Source of the DNA: Oehlia diaphana
Lineage: Eukaryota > Glomeromycota > Glomeromycetes > Glomerales > Glomeraceae
Length of the DNA: 27,883 nt
Direction: 5' to 3'
Assembly (NCBI GenBank): GCA_003833135.1
Contig: QZLH01001168.1
Span: 12,319-40,201, forward strand
Below, in pieces: positions 19,394 to 27,883 of this stretch. The position numbers were made by a program, and so were the translations under genes. Each line of letters begins with the position of its first letter. The first letter of the stretch is position 1. The notes under the pieces were generated by a model. That model searched no databases, was not told where the DNA came from, and saw nothing but the letters and a program-made list of their open reading frames with translations.

Positions 19394-21066
19394 TTGATTA
19401 CCTCTTCATTTAGTTCATTCGGAATTTCCGATATTTTTTATCTTTCCATTACTTTCCTAATTCTCTATGTATCTCGATATTATTATCATTATTTCACTCG
19501 TATAAATCCTTTATCTGATCCGCTTCCACTTTCAATGTTTGGTAATGTTCATCAAAATTTGGTTATGAATTTAATGATTGGTTAATATCATTGCATAAAT
19601 ATGGAGATATGTTGAAATAAACTTAGCTGGACAACGTATTATCATATTATGTAATATGTAATACAGAATTAATCGAAAACCTTCAACTAAAACAAAATAT
19701 CCTATTAGATTTCTTGTTACAGAAGGATTTAGAATATGGAATAAATGGTACGGGAATGGTTAATAATACTGATCCAAAATCTTGGAAGTATAATCGTCAA
19801 TTTTTCACTCAAGCAATAATGACTCCAAGTTTTAATCATCAAGCTGTTGAATGTACGAATGAATTATGGAGTGAAATGGAATCTTATTGGAAAAATCTTG
19901 GAGAAAATCACGAATTGGATCTTATAAAATGGATGCATAGATTTTCAAATGAAATGATTTTTATAATTTCAACAGGAGTAAAAAATAATCGTGTTGCTTC
20001 TTATTATTATACCCTTGTACCTGCTGACAATGATTTAGACGAAAAGAAAAAGAAAAATTAAAGAATCTGAAGATTATATTAAATCGCTTGAAATATTATT
20101 GAGAGGAGCTATCTATTTTTATTTTTTTAATAGATTCAAGCGTCATTATGTTTCCTTTATTCGCTGAAAAGCAAATAGTAATAGGTCCATTATTAAGAGA
20201 TAGAGATTATCTATATGAAAAATATATAACATTATTAAAGAAAGAAGGATTGAAATTGAGAATACACCATTAGATAAACCTCTTCGCCATGATATGTTAT
20301 AACCGCGAATACACCACGTGATATTAACGTTGTGCTGATTTTTAAGACCGATGACCGACATGGAAATTTTTGGTAATATACTCGATGCTATGGGCGGAGG
20401 AACTGATACTGTAAATAAATTCTACTCAAATATTTGGGGGAATAGTTCTTCATCATGCTAATATTGAGAAGAAAAAATTTTACTACTTATTTAACTCTTA
20501 AATCTTTTGAAATCATAGATGGCGAACTTATTTTGCTTCGTCGCATATTATCTTGACGTTATCCTAAAATTAAGCAACGATTATAACAGGAATTGGATCT
20601 ACAATACCAATAACATACTGTACAAACATATTGATGAATTACGTTATTACGATGCAGTTATAAGTATATCGACATTTTCCTGTTGCTTTTTCACTTGGTC
20701 GTGTAAGTGCCGAAAAAGATGAAGTTGGAGATATATTTGGCCAGAAGAAACAATACTTTACTGTACAATAATGAAACGAAAGGATTATTGACTGATCCTG
20801 AGATATTCGATCCTGATCGATTTATAAAATTGATGATGATGATAAATATTTACTTGCGTTAAACTGCTTTCTTTAATTTTTGAAGGTGGAATTGGAGCCT
20901 GCCCTGGAAGAAAATTAGCGATGGTAGAATTAAAATGTTTATTAGCCTCGATTTTATAGGAAAATATGATATTGCACCGATTAATTATGAATCTGGTTTC
21001 ATCACAGGCTGTAAAAAATTGCGCGTTAAAATTAAACCAAGAAAATTATGGGAAAACGAAATATAA
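19394..21066 (+). pseudogene. Full-length cytochrome P450 pseudogene
   Basis: The copy is collinear with the P450 at 23917 over its whole length but has many defects. The start codon position reads TTG (19394) where the sister copy has ATG. The frame breaks near 19560-19620 (DWL region), near 19680-19730, at 20060 and repeatedly after 20130. The hinge is PLSDPLPLS. The exon junction is at about 20410/20519, the usual position, with donor GTAAAT and acceptor CATAG. The haem loop near 20880 reads GGIGACPG, with the arginine replaced by Gly. The last codons run to TAA at 21064-21066. The middle (19714-20061) is still a good frame with MTPSFNHQAVE and ISTGVKNN. It cannot encode an enzyme. Confidence 0.85.
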
Positions 21067-22253
21067 TTTTTGTATATACATACATATAATGTTACAATAA
21101 ATTTGATTCGAAAACTCATTTTTTTTATTATTTATTATTTATTACTATCTTTAATATTTATTTAATCGTAATTTTTAATTGTTTATTTGATAAAAGAGAT
21201 TACTAATGTGTATTAAAACTTTGAAACCTTAATTTAATCGCAAGGCAAATGATACCTTCGTTATTTGCATTAAAAGAAAAATCCACTTACTCTGGCTAGA
21301 ATGTTTGACACAGCTAATGCAGAGATGCTATATTTATGGCTAATTATCAAGGTTGAATTAATTTGTTACTATTTCCAAGACAGGAAATTTTAAATAATTA
21401 TTGATTTTGTAGGATCATTACCAAAACTAATATACAGTAAGCATGATACGAATGCTCAATAAAAACAAAAGGAAGCTGATACAACATATCAGTATAAATA
21501 TTTATTTTCATAAAAATTATCGCATTGAGTAATACGGTCAGTATAATAAGTTTATTTGATCTCATTTGTGAATCGTTCTTGTTAGATTTGGTAACGTCAG
21601 AGTTAAGATGCGCAGGTTCAGAATTTACTAGAAATGAATATAAATCATTTGAATAATTTTCTTTTTTTTTTTTAGAAAAAAAATATTTATGACTCGATCA
21701 ACTCGCGATGTTATACACACAAAAAGTAATAAAATCGACTTCTCCCTGTAATACAGTATACATGCGCAGTTATAAGTATAAACATAATTTGTAATGTCAC
21801 TTAACCCGAATTGAATGAATCAATTTGTCATGTCACACGAGTTTTGTGTAATTAATTTTAAATCAGATATAGAACTTTGTTATTCATTAATTGCAATTAA
21901 AATAAAAAAAGTTGTGTTCAACGATTTTATGTGTAATTATTTATTGTGTAAACAAATTTATCTGCAAATCTAATAATCTGATAGATTATGATGAGATCTA
22001 TCTGCTTTTTCTTATGTTTTACTATGTTCACAATAAAAAAATCGAAGTGAGAAAAGAATTTTAACAACAAGAATATACTGTATGTAATATCGATATTGCG
22101 AGAAAAAGTTTTATTATTTATTAGGTTATTGATTATATATTATTTAACGTTAAAGACGACGTCGTTAACTTTTAAATAAAAGTTTTTTTTTTTATATAAA
22201 AAATCAGTATTTTACAAGAAATCTTTTGAAGAATTAACTTTATAACGGGATTA
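21067..22253. other. Intergenic, no supported gene
   Basis: About 1.2 kb is A+T-rich sequence. I see no long frame, no P450 or HMG similarity and no clear inverted repeats. TTAACGTTAAAGACGACGTCG near 22144 has a small palindrome, GACGTC. Confidence 0.35.
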
Positions 22254-22556
22254 CTTAACGTACAGTGGGGTGCACGATATTAACGCCAGAGTTTAGGTGC
22301 ATAACTCCTAAACTCTGGTAGGATGTATGTACACCCCCACGTACGTTAAGCTTATATTAAAAATAAATCGATAGTGCGGAGTTGATCAAAATTACTAACA
22401 AATTTGGCTCGCACTATATGGCTAGCTCTAAATTACGGGTGTGCGATATTAATGTACGAACTGGGCGGAGTTAACGTTAATAGCGCTATCACGTGCAAGT
22501 GCATAACTCGGGCCAGTTTGTACGTTAATATTGTACACCATCTACTGTACGTTAAG
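22254..22556. mobile_element. 303-bp composite palindromic element (two related hairpins)
   Basis: The ends are a perfect 13-bp inverted repeat: CTTAACGTACAGT (22254-22266) and ACTGTACGTTAAG (22544-22556). The left part (22254-22350) folds into a ~44-bp imperfect hairpin whose perfect core is CCAGAGTTTAGG / CCTAAACTCTGG. The right part has 27-nt arms (22438-22464 and 22513-22539) with four mismatches, all transitions. Both hairpins carry the word TGCATAACTC (22298-22307 and 22500-22509). The TA-CAGT ends suggest a mariner-related non-autonomous element. The 68-codon frame at 22404-22610 is an artefact. Confidence 0.65.
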
Positions 22557-22675
22557 GACGCCTATATTCATGTACTTGCCTATGATAAATTCTATTCAGA
22601 ACTAATATAAGATTTAATTAGTATATTATTCCTAAGAAATAAACATGAACATATGTCAAACATCTGTGTTTATAA

Positions 22676-22966
22676 CGCCTGAAAGGCTTTTATTCGGAAA
22701 AATGTATTCATTATAGTATCAATATTCTTAAATGTTATTTCTGTTACGAAAATTTTGATTCTTTATTATACAAACAAATTCAATTTGAAAAGTTGATAAG
22801 ATCATTCAAGCTGACCGATTTTCTCGATTGTGGCAATTTCTCGCTAAAAAGGCCCAACGAAGTACTGTACTATCCCATTTGCTCTCATTGCAAAGGATCG
22901 GAATTAAGTCCATTCACTAAAAGTACAATACGCTTTCATTGTTTCAAATCATCCACCGGTGAATGA
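22676..22966 (+). pseudogene. Cryptic open frame with half a zinc-ribbon motif
   Basis: A plus-strand frame is open for 96 codons between a TAA (22673) and a TGA (22964) and has no ATG. Its C-terminal part is protein-like: FKLTDFLDCGNF, then RPNEVLYYPICSHCKGSELS and IRFHCFKSSTGE. ICSHC is a Cys-x2-Cys knuckle. The second knuckle reads CFKS, lacking its last Cys. Zinc ribbons of this shape are common in transposases and in nucleic-acid-binding proteins. The 5' part resembles 2268-2330. It may be an exon relic of a repeated gene or transposon. The family is not recognised. Confidence 0.4.
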
Positions 22967-23124
22967 TTAGAGAAATATCGTCATTTGTTAGTGTCAGTCG
23001 TATTTTCACGAATTACTTAGATACGCAAAATAAAATGACATCGTTATGGTGGTGATGGTTACGAAAACAATAATCTATCATAATATATAGTAATAAAATT
23101 TCAATTATTTCCGTCACTGTATTT

Positions 23125-23269
23125 CTGTAAAAATGAGCCTTTTCCGGATCCACTCACGGAAAATATAAATAATCTGATAAATTCCGTGATATAAGGATAT
23201 TAATTCCGGGAATATGAGCCTTTTACGGAAAAAGATGGAATATAAAAAACGGATCAACTTTTTTTACAG
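23125..23269. repeat. Dispersed ~145-bp element, copy 2
   Basis: This is a better preserved copy of 10686-10831, bounded by CTGTAAAAA (23125-23133) and its complement TTTTTACAG (23261-23269). Internal words GCCTTTTCCGG and GCCTTTTACGG repeat in the same orientation. No frame is present. The intervening distance to the other copy is 12.3 kb and the orientation is the same. Confidence 0.75.
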
Positions 23270-23834
23270 GGTTGTTTACAGGCTTAAAATAATCGTCGGA
23301 TTCGTAGGAATTTTTCTTTATATCGATATTTTTTTTTTTTTTTGTACCGACAAACCCTCACTAAAATGGCTACATGATTTTTGAATATTTGATGGGTTTG
23401 CCAGGAGTTTATATATACACTATTCTAATCAAGCCGCCCTTGATATTCTGCGTTTTCACTGTTTACTTTCACATCCCCTTAAATGTCGCCGGTCACGTGG
23501 GGATAGAATTTTAATTATAAAATTTTTGGTGGTACAACGGTAAATATATTAACATTAATAATAGTTATTATGTTACACAAGTTTTTTTTAGAATGATTAA
23601 ATATTTTTCATATAATTGATTTTAAGAATGAAACTTTAAACCGGTCAAATGCTTTAATTATTTATGGAAAATATTTTTTTTTTACAAAAATTTTTTAATT
23701 TGTTAACATAAAATTACCATAAGTCATCAAAGCATTTACCGATTTAAACAATTTTTTAATTTTGATTTATACGAGAAACAATCTTTCTATCGAACATATC
23801 GAACAGTAATTATCTATAATATACATGCATAAAT
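23270..23834. other. Intergenic, no supported gene
   Basis: A run of T (about 23330-23343) and A+T-rich sequence lie here. No gene, RNA or repeat ends are recognised. Confidence 0.35.
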
Positions 23835-23886
23835 ACGCAAGAAACGTGCTTCCAAAATTTAATAAATCCTTTTTTTTAAAAAAAAA
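23835..23886 (+). promoter_or_regulatory. Conserved promoter block with T8-A9 tract
   Basis: GCAAGAAACGTGCTTCC and AAAATTTAATAAATCC are shared with 19335-19366 upstream of the P450 pseudogene. T8 and A9 (23870-23886) follow, ending 31 bases before the ATG at 23917. Conservation between copies whose flanks further out differ suggests either recent duplication or functional constraint. Confidence 0.5.
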
Positions 23887-23916
23887 TAAATAAGAAATAT
23901 TTCAAAAATGATATAA

Positions 23917-25631
23917 ATGATTACCTCTTCATTTAGTACATTTGGAATTTCCGATATTTTTTATCTTTTCATAATTTTCATAATTCTCTATGTATTTCGA
24001 TATTATTATCATTATTTCACTCGTATAAATCCTTTACCTGGTCCATTCCCACTTCCAATAGTTGGCAATCTTCATCAAAGATTTGGTTATGAATTTAATG
24101 ATTGGTTAATGTTATTGCATAAAAAATATGGAGATATGTTTGAAATAAGCTTAGCGGGACAACGTATGATCATATTATGTGATACAGATTTAATTGAAAA
24201 TATGAATATACCTTCAAAAAAAACTAAATATCCTTTTAGATCTCTTGTTACTGAAGGACTTAGAGAATACCGAATATGTACTACAGGAATAATTAACAAT
24301 ATTGATCCAAAATCTTGGAAATATAATCGTCGATTTTTTACTCAAGCTATGATGACCCCAAGTTTTAATAATCAAGCTGTTGAATGGGCGAATGAATTAT
24401 GGACTGAAATGGAATCTTATTGGAATGAACTTGGAGAAAATCATGAATTAGATCTTACGAAATGGATTCAAAGATTTTCAAATGAAATGATTTTTAAAAT
24501 CTCAGCGGGAGTAAAAAATAATTGTATGGCTTCTTATTATTATCATACCTTCGTACTTGAAAGTAATGATTTAGATGAAAAAGAAAAAGAAAAAATTGAA
24601 GAATCTGAAAATTTTATTCAATCAATCGAAACATTTATGAGAGGAGCCTTTTACTTTTTTTACTTTAATAGATTTATGCGTCATTATGTTCCTTTTATTC
24701 GCGGAAAAGTAATTAGTCTATTAAAAAATAGAGATTTTCTAGACGGAAAAGTATATAAAATTATTAAAGAAAGAAGAATTGAAATTGAAAATACACCATT
24801 AGATCAACCTCTCCGTCATGATATGTTAACATTAAATGTAATCGCAAATACACCACGTGATATTAACATTGTGAAACATGGCATCGATGCTGATTTGTTA
24901 AGACCAATCACCAATGACTGACAAAGAAATTTTGGGTAATATACTCAATGCAATAGGCGGAGGAACTGATACTGTGAGTGAATTTTTTTTTTTTTTTTTT
25001 TTGCTAAAAATGTGCTCATTTATTCATTCAAAATCTTTAGGTTTCGAATTTATTTTGCTTTATCATATATCATCTTATACATCATCCCGAAGTGGTACAA
25101 AGATTACGACAAGAATTTGATGAAGTACTTGGAAAGGACGTTACAAAACCCATAACGCAAAATGATATCGATAAACTACAATATTGCGATGCAGTTATTA
25201 AGGAAGTACATCGTCATTTTCCTGTAAATTACTCACTTGGTCGCGTAAATATTGAAAAAGATACGGTTGGAGGATATATTTGGCCAGAAAAAACTTCATT
25301 TTCAATACTTTACTGTGCAATAATGAAACGAAAGGATTATTGGACTGATCCTGAAAAATTTGATCCTGATAGGTTTTATAAAATTGATGATGATGATAAA
25401 TATTTACTTGAAAAACAACACGTTAAAAATGCATTTGCAATGTTTGGAGGTGGAATTAGAGCCTGCCCTGGAAGAAAATTGACGATGATAGAATTAAAAT
25501 GTTTATTGACCTTAATTTATAGAAAATATGATATTGAATTGGCAGATCCAAATGCACCACTCAATTATAGTTCTACTTTACTTTCAGTTTGTAAAGAATT
25601 ACTTGTTAAAGTTAAACCAAGAAATTTTTAA
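23917..25631 (+). pseudogene. Nearly intact cytochrome P450 broken by one 7-bp tandem duplication
   Basis: Exon 1 is 23917-24973 and exon 2 is 25041-25631. The 67-bp intron (GTGAGT...TTTAG) sits at the family position. All landmarks are present: membrane anchor, PLPGPFPLP hinge, GGGTDT, ExxR as EVHR, FDPDRF, and haem loop FGGGIRACPG. The only break is at 24903-24915, where ACCAATC is followed by ACCAAT. The intact P450 has a single copy, so 7 extra bases shift the frame and a TGA follows at 24919-24921. Leaving out 7 bases gives 1641 coding bases, exactly the length of the copy at 11536. As written, the product would stop after 334 aa, before the I-helix motif and haem ligand. It may be a recent pseudogene, a null allele or an assembly artefact. 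AATAAA is at 25759-25764. Confidence 0.88.
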
Positions 25632-25857
25632 AATAAGTAGTACAGTATAGATTTAGTACGTATTAAATATATTTGTTTATTATGATTGTCACTCTATTTG
25701 AAATTATTTTATATTGATAATAATGTAAAGCTAGGTCGAATTATTAACTCATTTATATAATAAAAAAATTTTTTTTTTTCTTAATACGTCTCAGACAATT
25801 GCAAATTTTAGATACGCTTTACACGATAGTAATTTCATAAATTAGGATAATATTTAC

Positions 25858-26143
25858 AGTAGCTCCAATGAAACAGAAGGTTACGGCACGATTTCCTTAC
25901 GGATGATTTCCCGACAAGACATTTGCCCACAGGTTTGGCCAGAGTTATACAGAGCTATACACGAACACGTGATCAAGCGACCAGCGTTAGACTGTCTGGA
26001 AACGGTCCGTAAGTAGGGTTGGATCGGTCCTAGCAAAGACCGGTCCTGCATCTGAGGACCGGACCGGACCGGACTAGTCCGTAAGCGAAACAGAAATATG
26101 GAATATTCAATTGTTTGTTATAACAGAGTAATAAAATAATCTG
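25858..26143 (+). pseudogene. Unrecognised coding-like stretch split by a small element
   Basis: From about 25858, after an acceptor-like TTTACAG, one frame reads protein-like and is richer in G+C: MISRQDICPQVWPELYRAI, then KRPALDCLETVRK, and stops at TAG (26014-26016). The stop is the first codon of a 64-bp insertion with an 8-bp target duplication. After the insertion the same frame continues open (RNRNMEYSIVCYNRV) to a TAA at 26141-26143. This suggests a former exon disrupted by the element. No family is recognised. Confidence 0.4.
26014..26077. mobile_element. 64-bp hAT-like non-autonomous element with 8-bp target duplication
   Basis: TCCGTAAG occurs at 26006-26013 and 26078-26085, a perfect 8-bp direct repeat. 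Inside, TAGGGTTGGATCGGTCC on the left faces GGACCGGACCGGACTAG on the right as imperfect inverted ends, with CCGGTCC/GGACCGG arms at the centre. An 8-bp duplication is the hallmark of hAT transposons, and the size marks a minimal non-autonomous derivative. Confidence 0.6.
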
Positions 26144-26170
26144 ATGGATTAAATCATATTATTAGAACAA

Positions 26171-26440
26171 CTTCCGCGGTTATATCCGCGGTTTTTATCC
26201 AGATTTCGACGAATTTTATCCGGATTGTAAGTTTCGAAATATTTCGGAACTAATGATCAGAATTCTATGATTCATGGCTTGTTTGAAAGCTTTTAATGCT
26301 ACTAATGTGATTATAGTACTGGAATTTAAAAAATATTCGGTTTTAACTCAAATTTTTTCTAATAAATATTTTCATCCGGATAAAATAATTACTTTATCCG
26401 AATAACGGTTTTTTTATCCGGATCGAGGCACTAAGAACGA
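26171..26440. repeat. Region of repeated ATCCGGAT and TCCGCGGT words
   Basis: TCCGCGGT is repeated in tandem near 26173 and 26185. TTTTATCC words recur at 26191-26220 and 26408-26425. ATCCGGATAAA (26374-26384) and TTTATCCGAAT (26393-26403) form an inverted pair with one mismatch. It looks like subterminal repeats of a transposon remnant. No frame of note is seen. Confidence 0.4.
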
Positions 26441-27078
26441 CGATAAAACGGATTTAAATGAATTAAATTACAAAGGATGAATCATTTGTCTTAACAAAAG
26501 TTTCATTTTATATTTTTGGCTTCACCCAAAGTTCCACGTCTAACTCACAAATATAAAATAAATATATTCAGAGTAATATATACTTATTTTCTTTTGAGAA
26601 TGACAAATTACTCTTTCACTTCCCAACCCGCTAGTGGTTTTGAACGTGAGCGTCACCTAGAAGTAGTGCCAATGTAGTTATTGCAATTTTCAGTAAATCA
26701 TATAATTATTCAGAAATCTAAAGAGATGAAAAATCCACACACAGCTTTTTTTTTATCTCACAACTCGGAGACTAATAATTGTTAAAGAATATTTTTTTTT
26801 GTCGTTTATAAGATAACTTAGGGATTTAATTTATTTTCAATCTATTAATGTAAAGTCCACCACGACTGTTCAAATTATTCATATTTGACAAATAACAAAA
26901 AAATTTGAATGTGATCATCAATCAGTGTATTATTAAGTCGTTTACCCTCTACTACGCTATGCTTCTCACCAAATTAACTACAAAAAAAACTAAGAATGTA
27001 AAACTATACATGTTAATTTTCTTATATTTTTCACTTCAATGTTTTGTAATTTTCTTTCTATTTATTTATTTGATAAGT
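26441..27078. other. Intergenic, no supported gene
   Basis: The plus-strand frame at 26905-27102 is hydrophobic low-complexity sequence without features of a gene. No repeats or RNA genes are recognised. Confidence 0.35.
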
Positions 27079-27192
27079 TTACTGTCTTTCTTCTTTATCT
27101 GAAGTCGATATATCATCACTATTATTATTCTTCTTATCCCCTTCCGTATCATCCGCGTTTTTTCCAACTCGATCATCTTTTTGTACAATGAT
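27079..27192 (-). pseudogene. Possible C-terminal exon or relic with acidic tail
   Basis: On the minus strand, a 37-codon frame ending at TAA (27079-27081) reads KDDRVGKNADDTEGDK followed by an Asn/Asp/Ser-rich and Glu-rich end. The frame upstream is closed by TGA at 27193-27195. The composition resembles a disordered protein terminus more than chance A+T-rich translation. The longer minus-strand frame 27066-27251 overlaps it in another phase. Too short for a firm call. Confidence 0.25.
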
Positions 27193-27300
27193 TCATTAAT
27201 AACTTGTTTATGTCTTTTGATGGGAATCCCAAAATGATATTTTTTTATCACTTTTAAAGTATCATCTATCTTTTCTCCTTAACTAGAATATGCGATTTGC

Positions 27301-27319
27301 TGGGGGACTTCGTCCCCCA
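27301..27319. repeat. Perfect G/C-rich hairpin
   Basis: TGGGGGAC (27301-27308) and GTCCCCCA (27312-27319) are perfect complements around the loop TTC, in very A+T-rich DNA. It could be a small mobile palindrome, a replication or recombination relic, or the stem of a terminator-like RNA structure. No gene end is adjacent. Confidence 0.6.
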
Positions 27320-27883
27320 AATATAACTTTTATAATTAAAAAAATTCTTTGATATAAATAAATTGAATTGTGTGTAAAATATTACTGAATAATAAAATTT
27401 TATTATAATTAGACCCTATAAAAAATCGTGTTTTTAATAAGGCTTTACAATTTTTCTTAAAAATAATGTATCTAATCTATATAGAGATATGGAAAATGCA
27501 CAATTCCATATCGCAAAAATGCATCATTTGCATGATTTGACCATAATTTATACTGAATTTATATTGAATTAATCACAGAAATTACATAATTTGAACATAG
27601 AATTTACATGATTTGGTCAATAAATTTACTGCTTAAATTACAATTATTAATATTAGTTGCATTTATATGAATTTGATTTTAAATGATAAAATTTTATTAA
27701 AAAATATAAAAATAAAAAATCCTTAGTATCATGTGATTATCATTAGCCAATAATATAAATTAATTTTTATCATTTAAAATAATTGTCAGAAGTATTCTAA
27801 AGTTAATACAGTTACAAAAAATGAAATCTTAAGAAAATTAATATTCAAGTGGTTTCAACCCACCTGAACAACTTTCAATTAAT
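27320..27883. other. Intergenic, no supported gene
   Basis: A+T-rich sequence with degenerate short repeats such as ATGATTTG (near 27531 and 27613) and GAATTTATATTGAATT-like words around 27550. No gene or RNA is recognised up to the window edge. Confidence 0.35.

Noticed and set aside
22404..22610. 68-codon plus-strand frame
   Set aside because: It starts at TTG inside the palindromic element and spans its hairpins. No protein feature is seen.
24087..24299. 70-codon minus-strand frame
   Set aside because: It lies antisense within the P450 exon and is a shadow.
1..27883. tRNA or rRNA genes
   Set aside because: I looked for T-loop-like GGTTCGAATCC words and G+C-rich conserved rRNA patches and found none that fold into the expected arms. 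A covariance-model search would be decisive.

Overview
The window looks like nuclear DNA of an arbuscular mycorrhizal fungus (Glomeromycotina, Rhizophagus-like). This is inferred from very high A+T content, short GT-AG introns (67-97 bp) with GTAAGT-like donors, AATAAA signals, long poly-A/T tracts, dense small inverted-repeat elements, a stand-alone MATA-type HMG-box gene, a ubiquitin-like/ADP-ribosyltransferase-like fusion and a tandem family of cytochrome P450 paralogues. No species call can be proved from sequence alone.

Layout. 1-3.1 kb: transposon debris, with a mariner-like end, two small elements with perfect 9-10 bp target duplications, and an unrecognised charged open frame without ATG. 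3.5-4.5 kb: a two-exon gene joining a ubiquitin-like domain to an ADP-ribosyltransferase-like fold (intron 4138-4234, 312 aa). 5.6-7.0 kb: an HMG-box gene and a relic upstream of it. The same HMG locus recurs in decayed form at 9.38-9.9 kb. 7.7-8.2 kb: a decayed P450 on the minus strand that keeps an intron. 11.5-25.6 kb: the P450 cluster, with one intact gene (11536-13249, +), a 5' relic carrying a foreign ~210 bp insert (13440-14062), a divergent intact gene on the minus strand (15702-17400), a 3' relic (18170-18382), a full-length pseudogene (19394-21066) and a nearly intact copy broken by one 7-bp tandem duplication (23917-25631). 22-27.9 kb: a composite palindromic element, a cryptic zinc-ribbon-like open frame, and a 64-bp hAT-like element inside a coding-like stretch.

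How the parts relate. Every P450 copy that retains the region (five of seven) has the same phase-0 intron directly after the I-helix oxygen-activation motif, so all descend from one gene by local duplication, inversion and decay. Two copies could still make enzyme. The P450s are microsomal-type (N-terminal membrane segment, proline-rich hinge). Their substrate cannot be read from sequence. The ubiquitin-like/ADP-ribosyltransferase-like gene and the HMG-box gene have no evident functional link to the P450s. The most unusual gene is the ubiquitin-like/ADP-ribosyltransferase-like fusion, in which a complete candidate H-Y-E triad can be seen after splicing.
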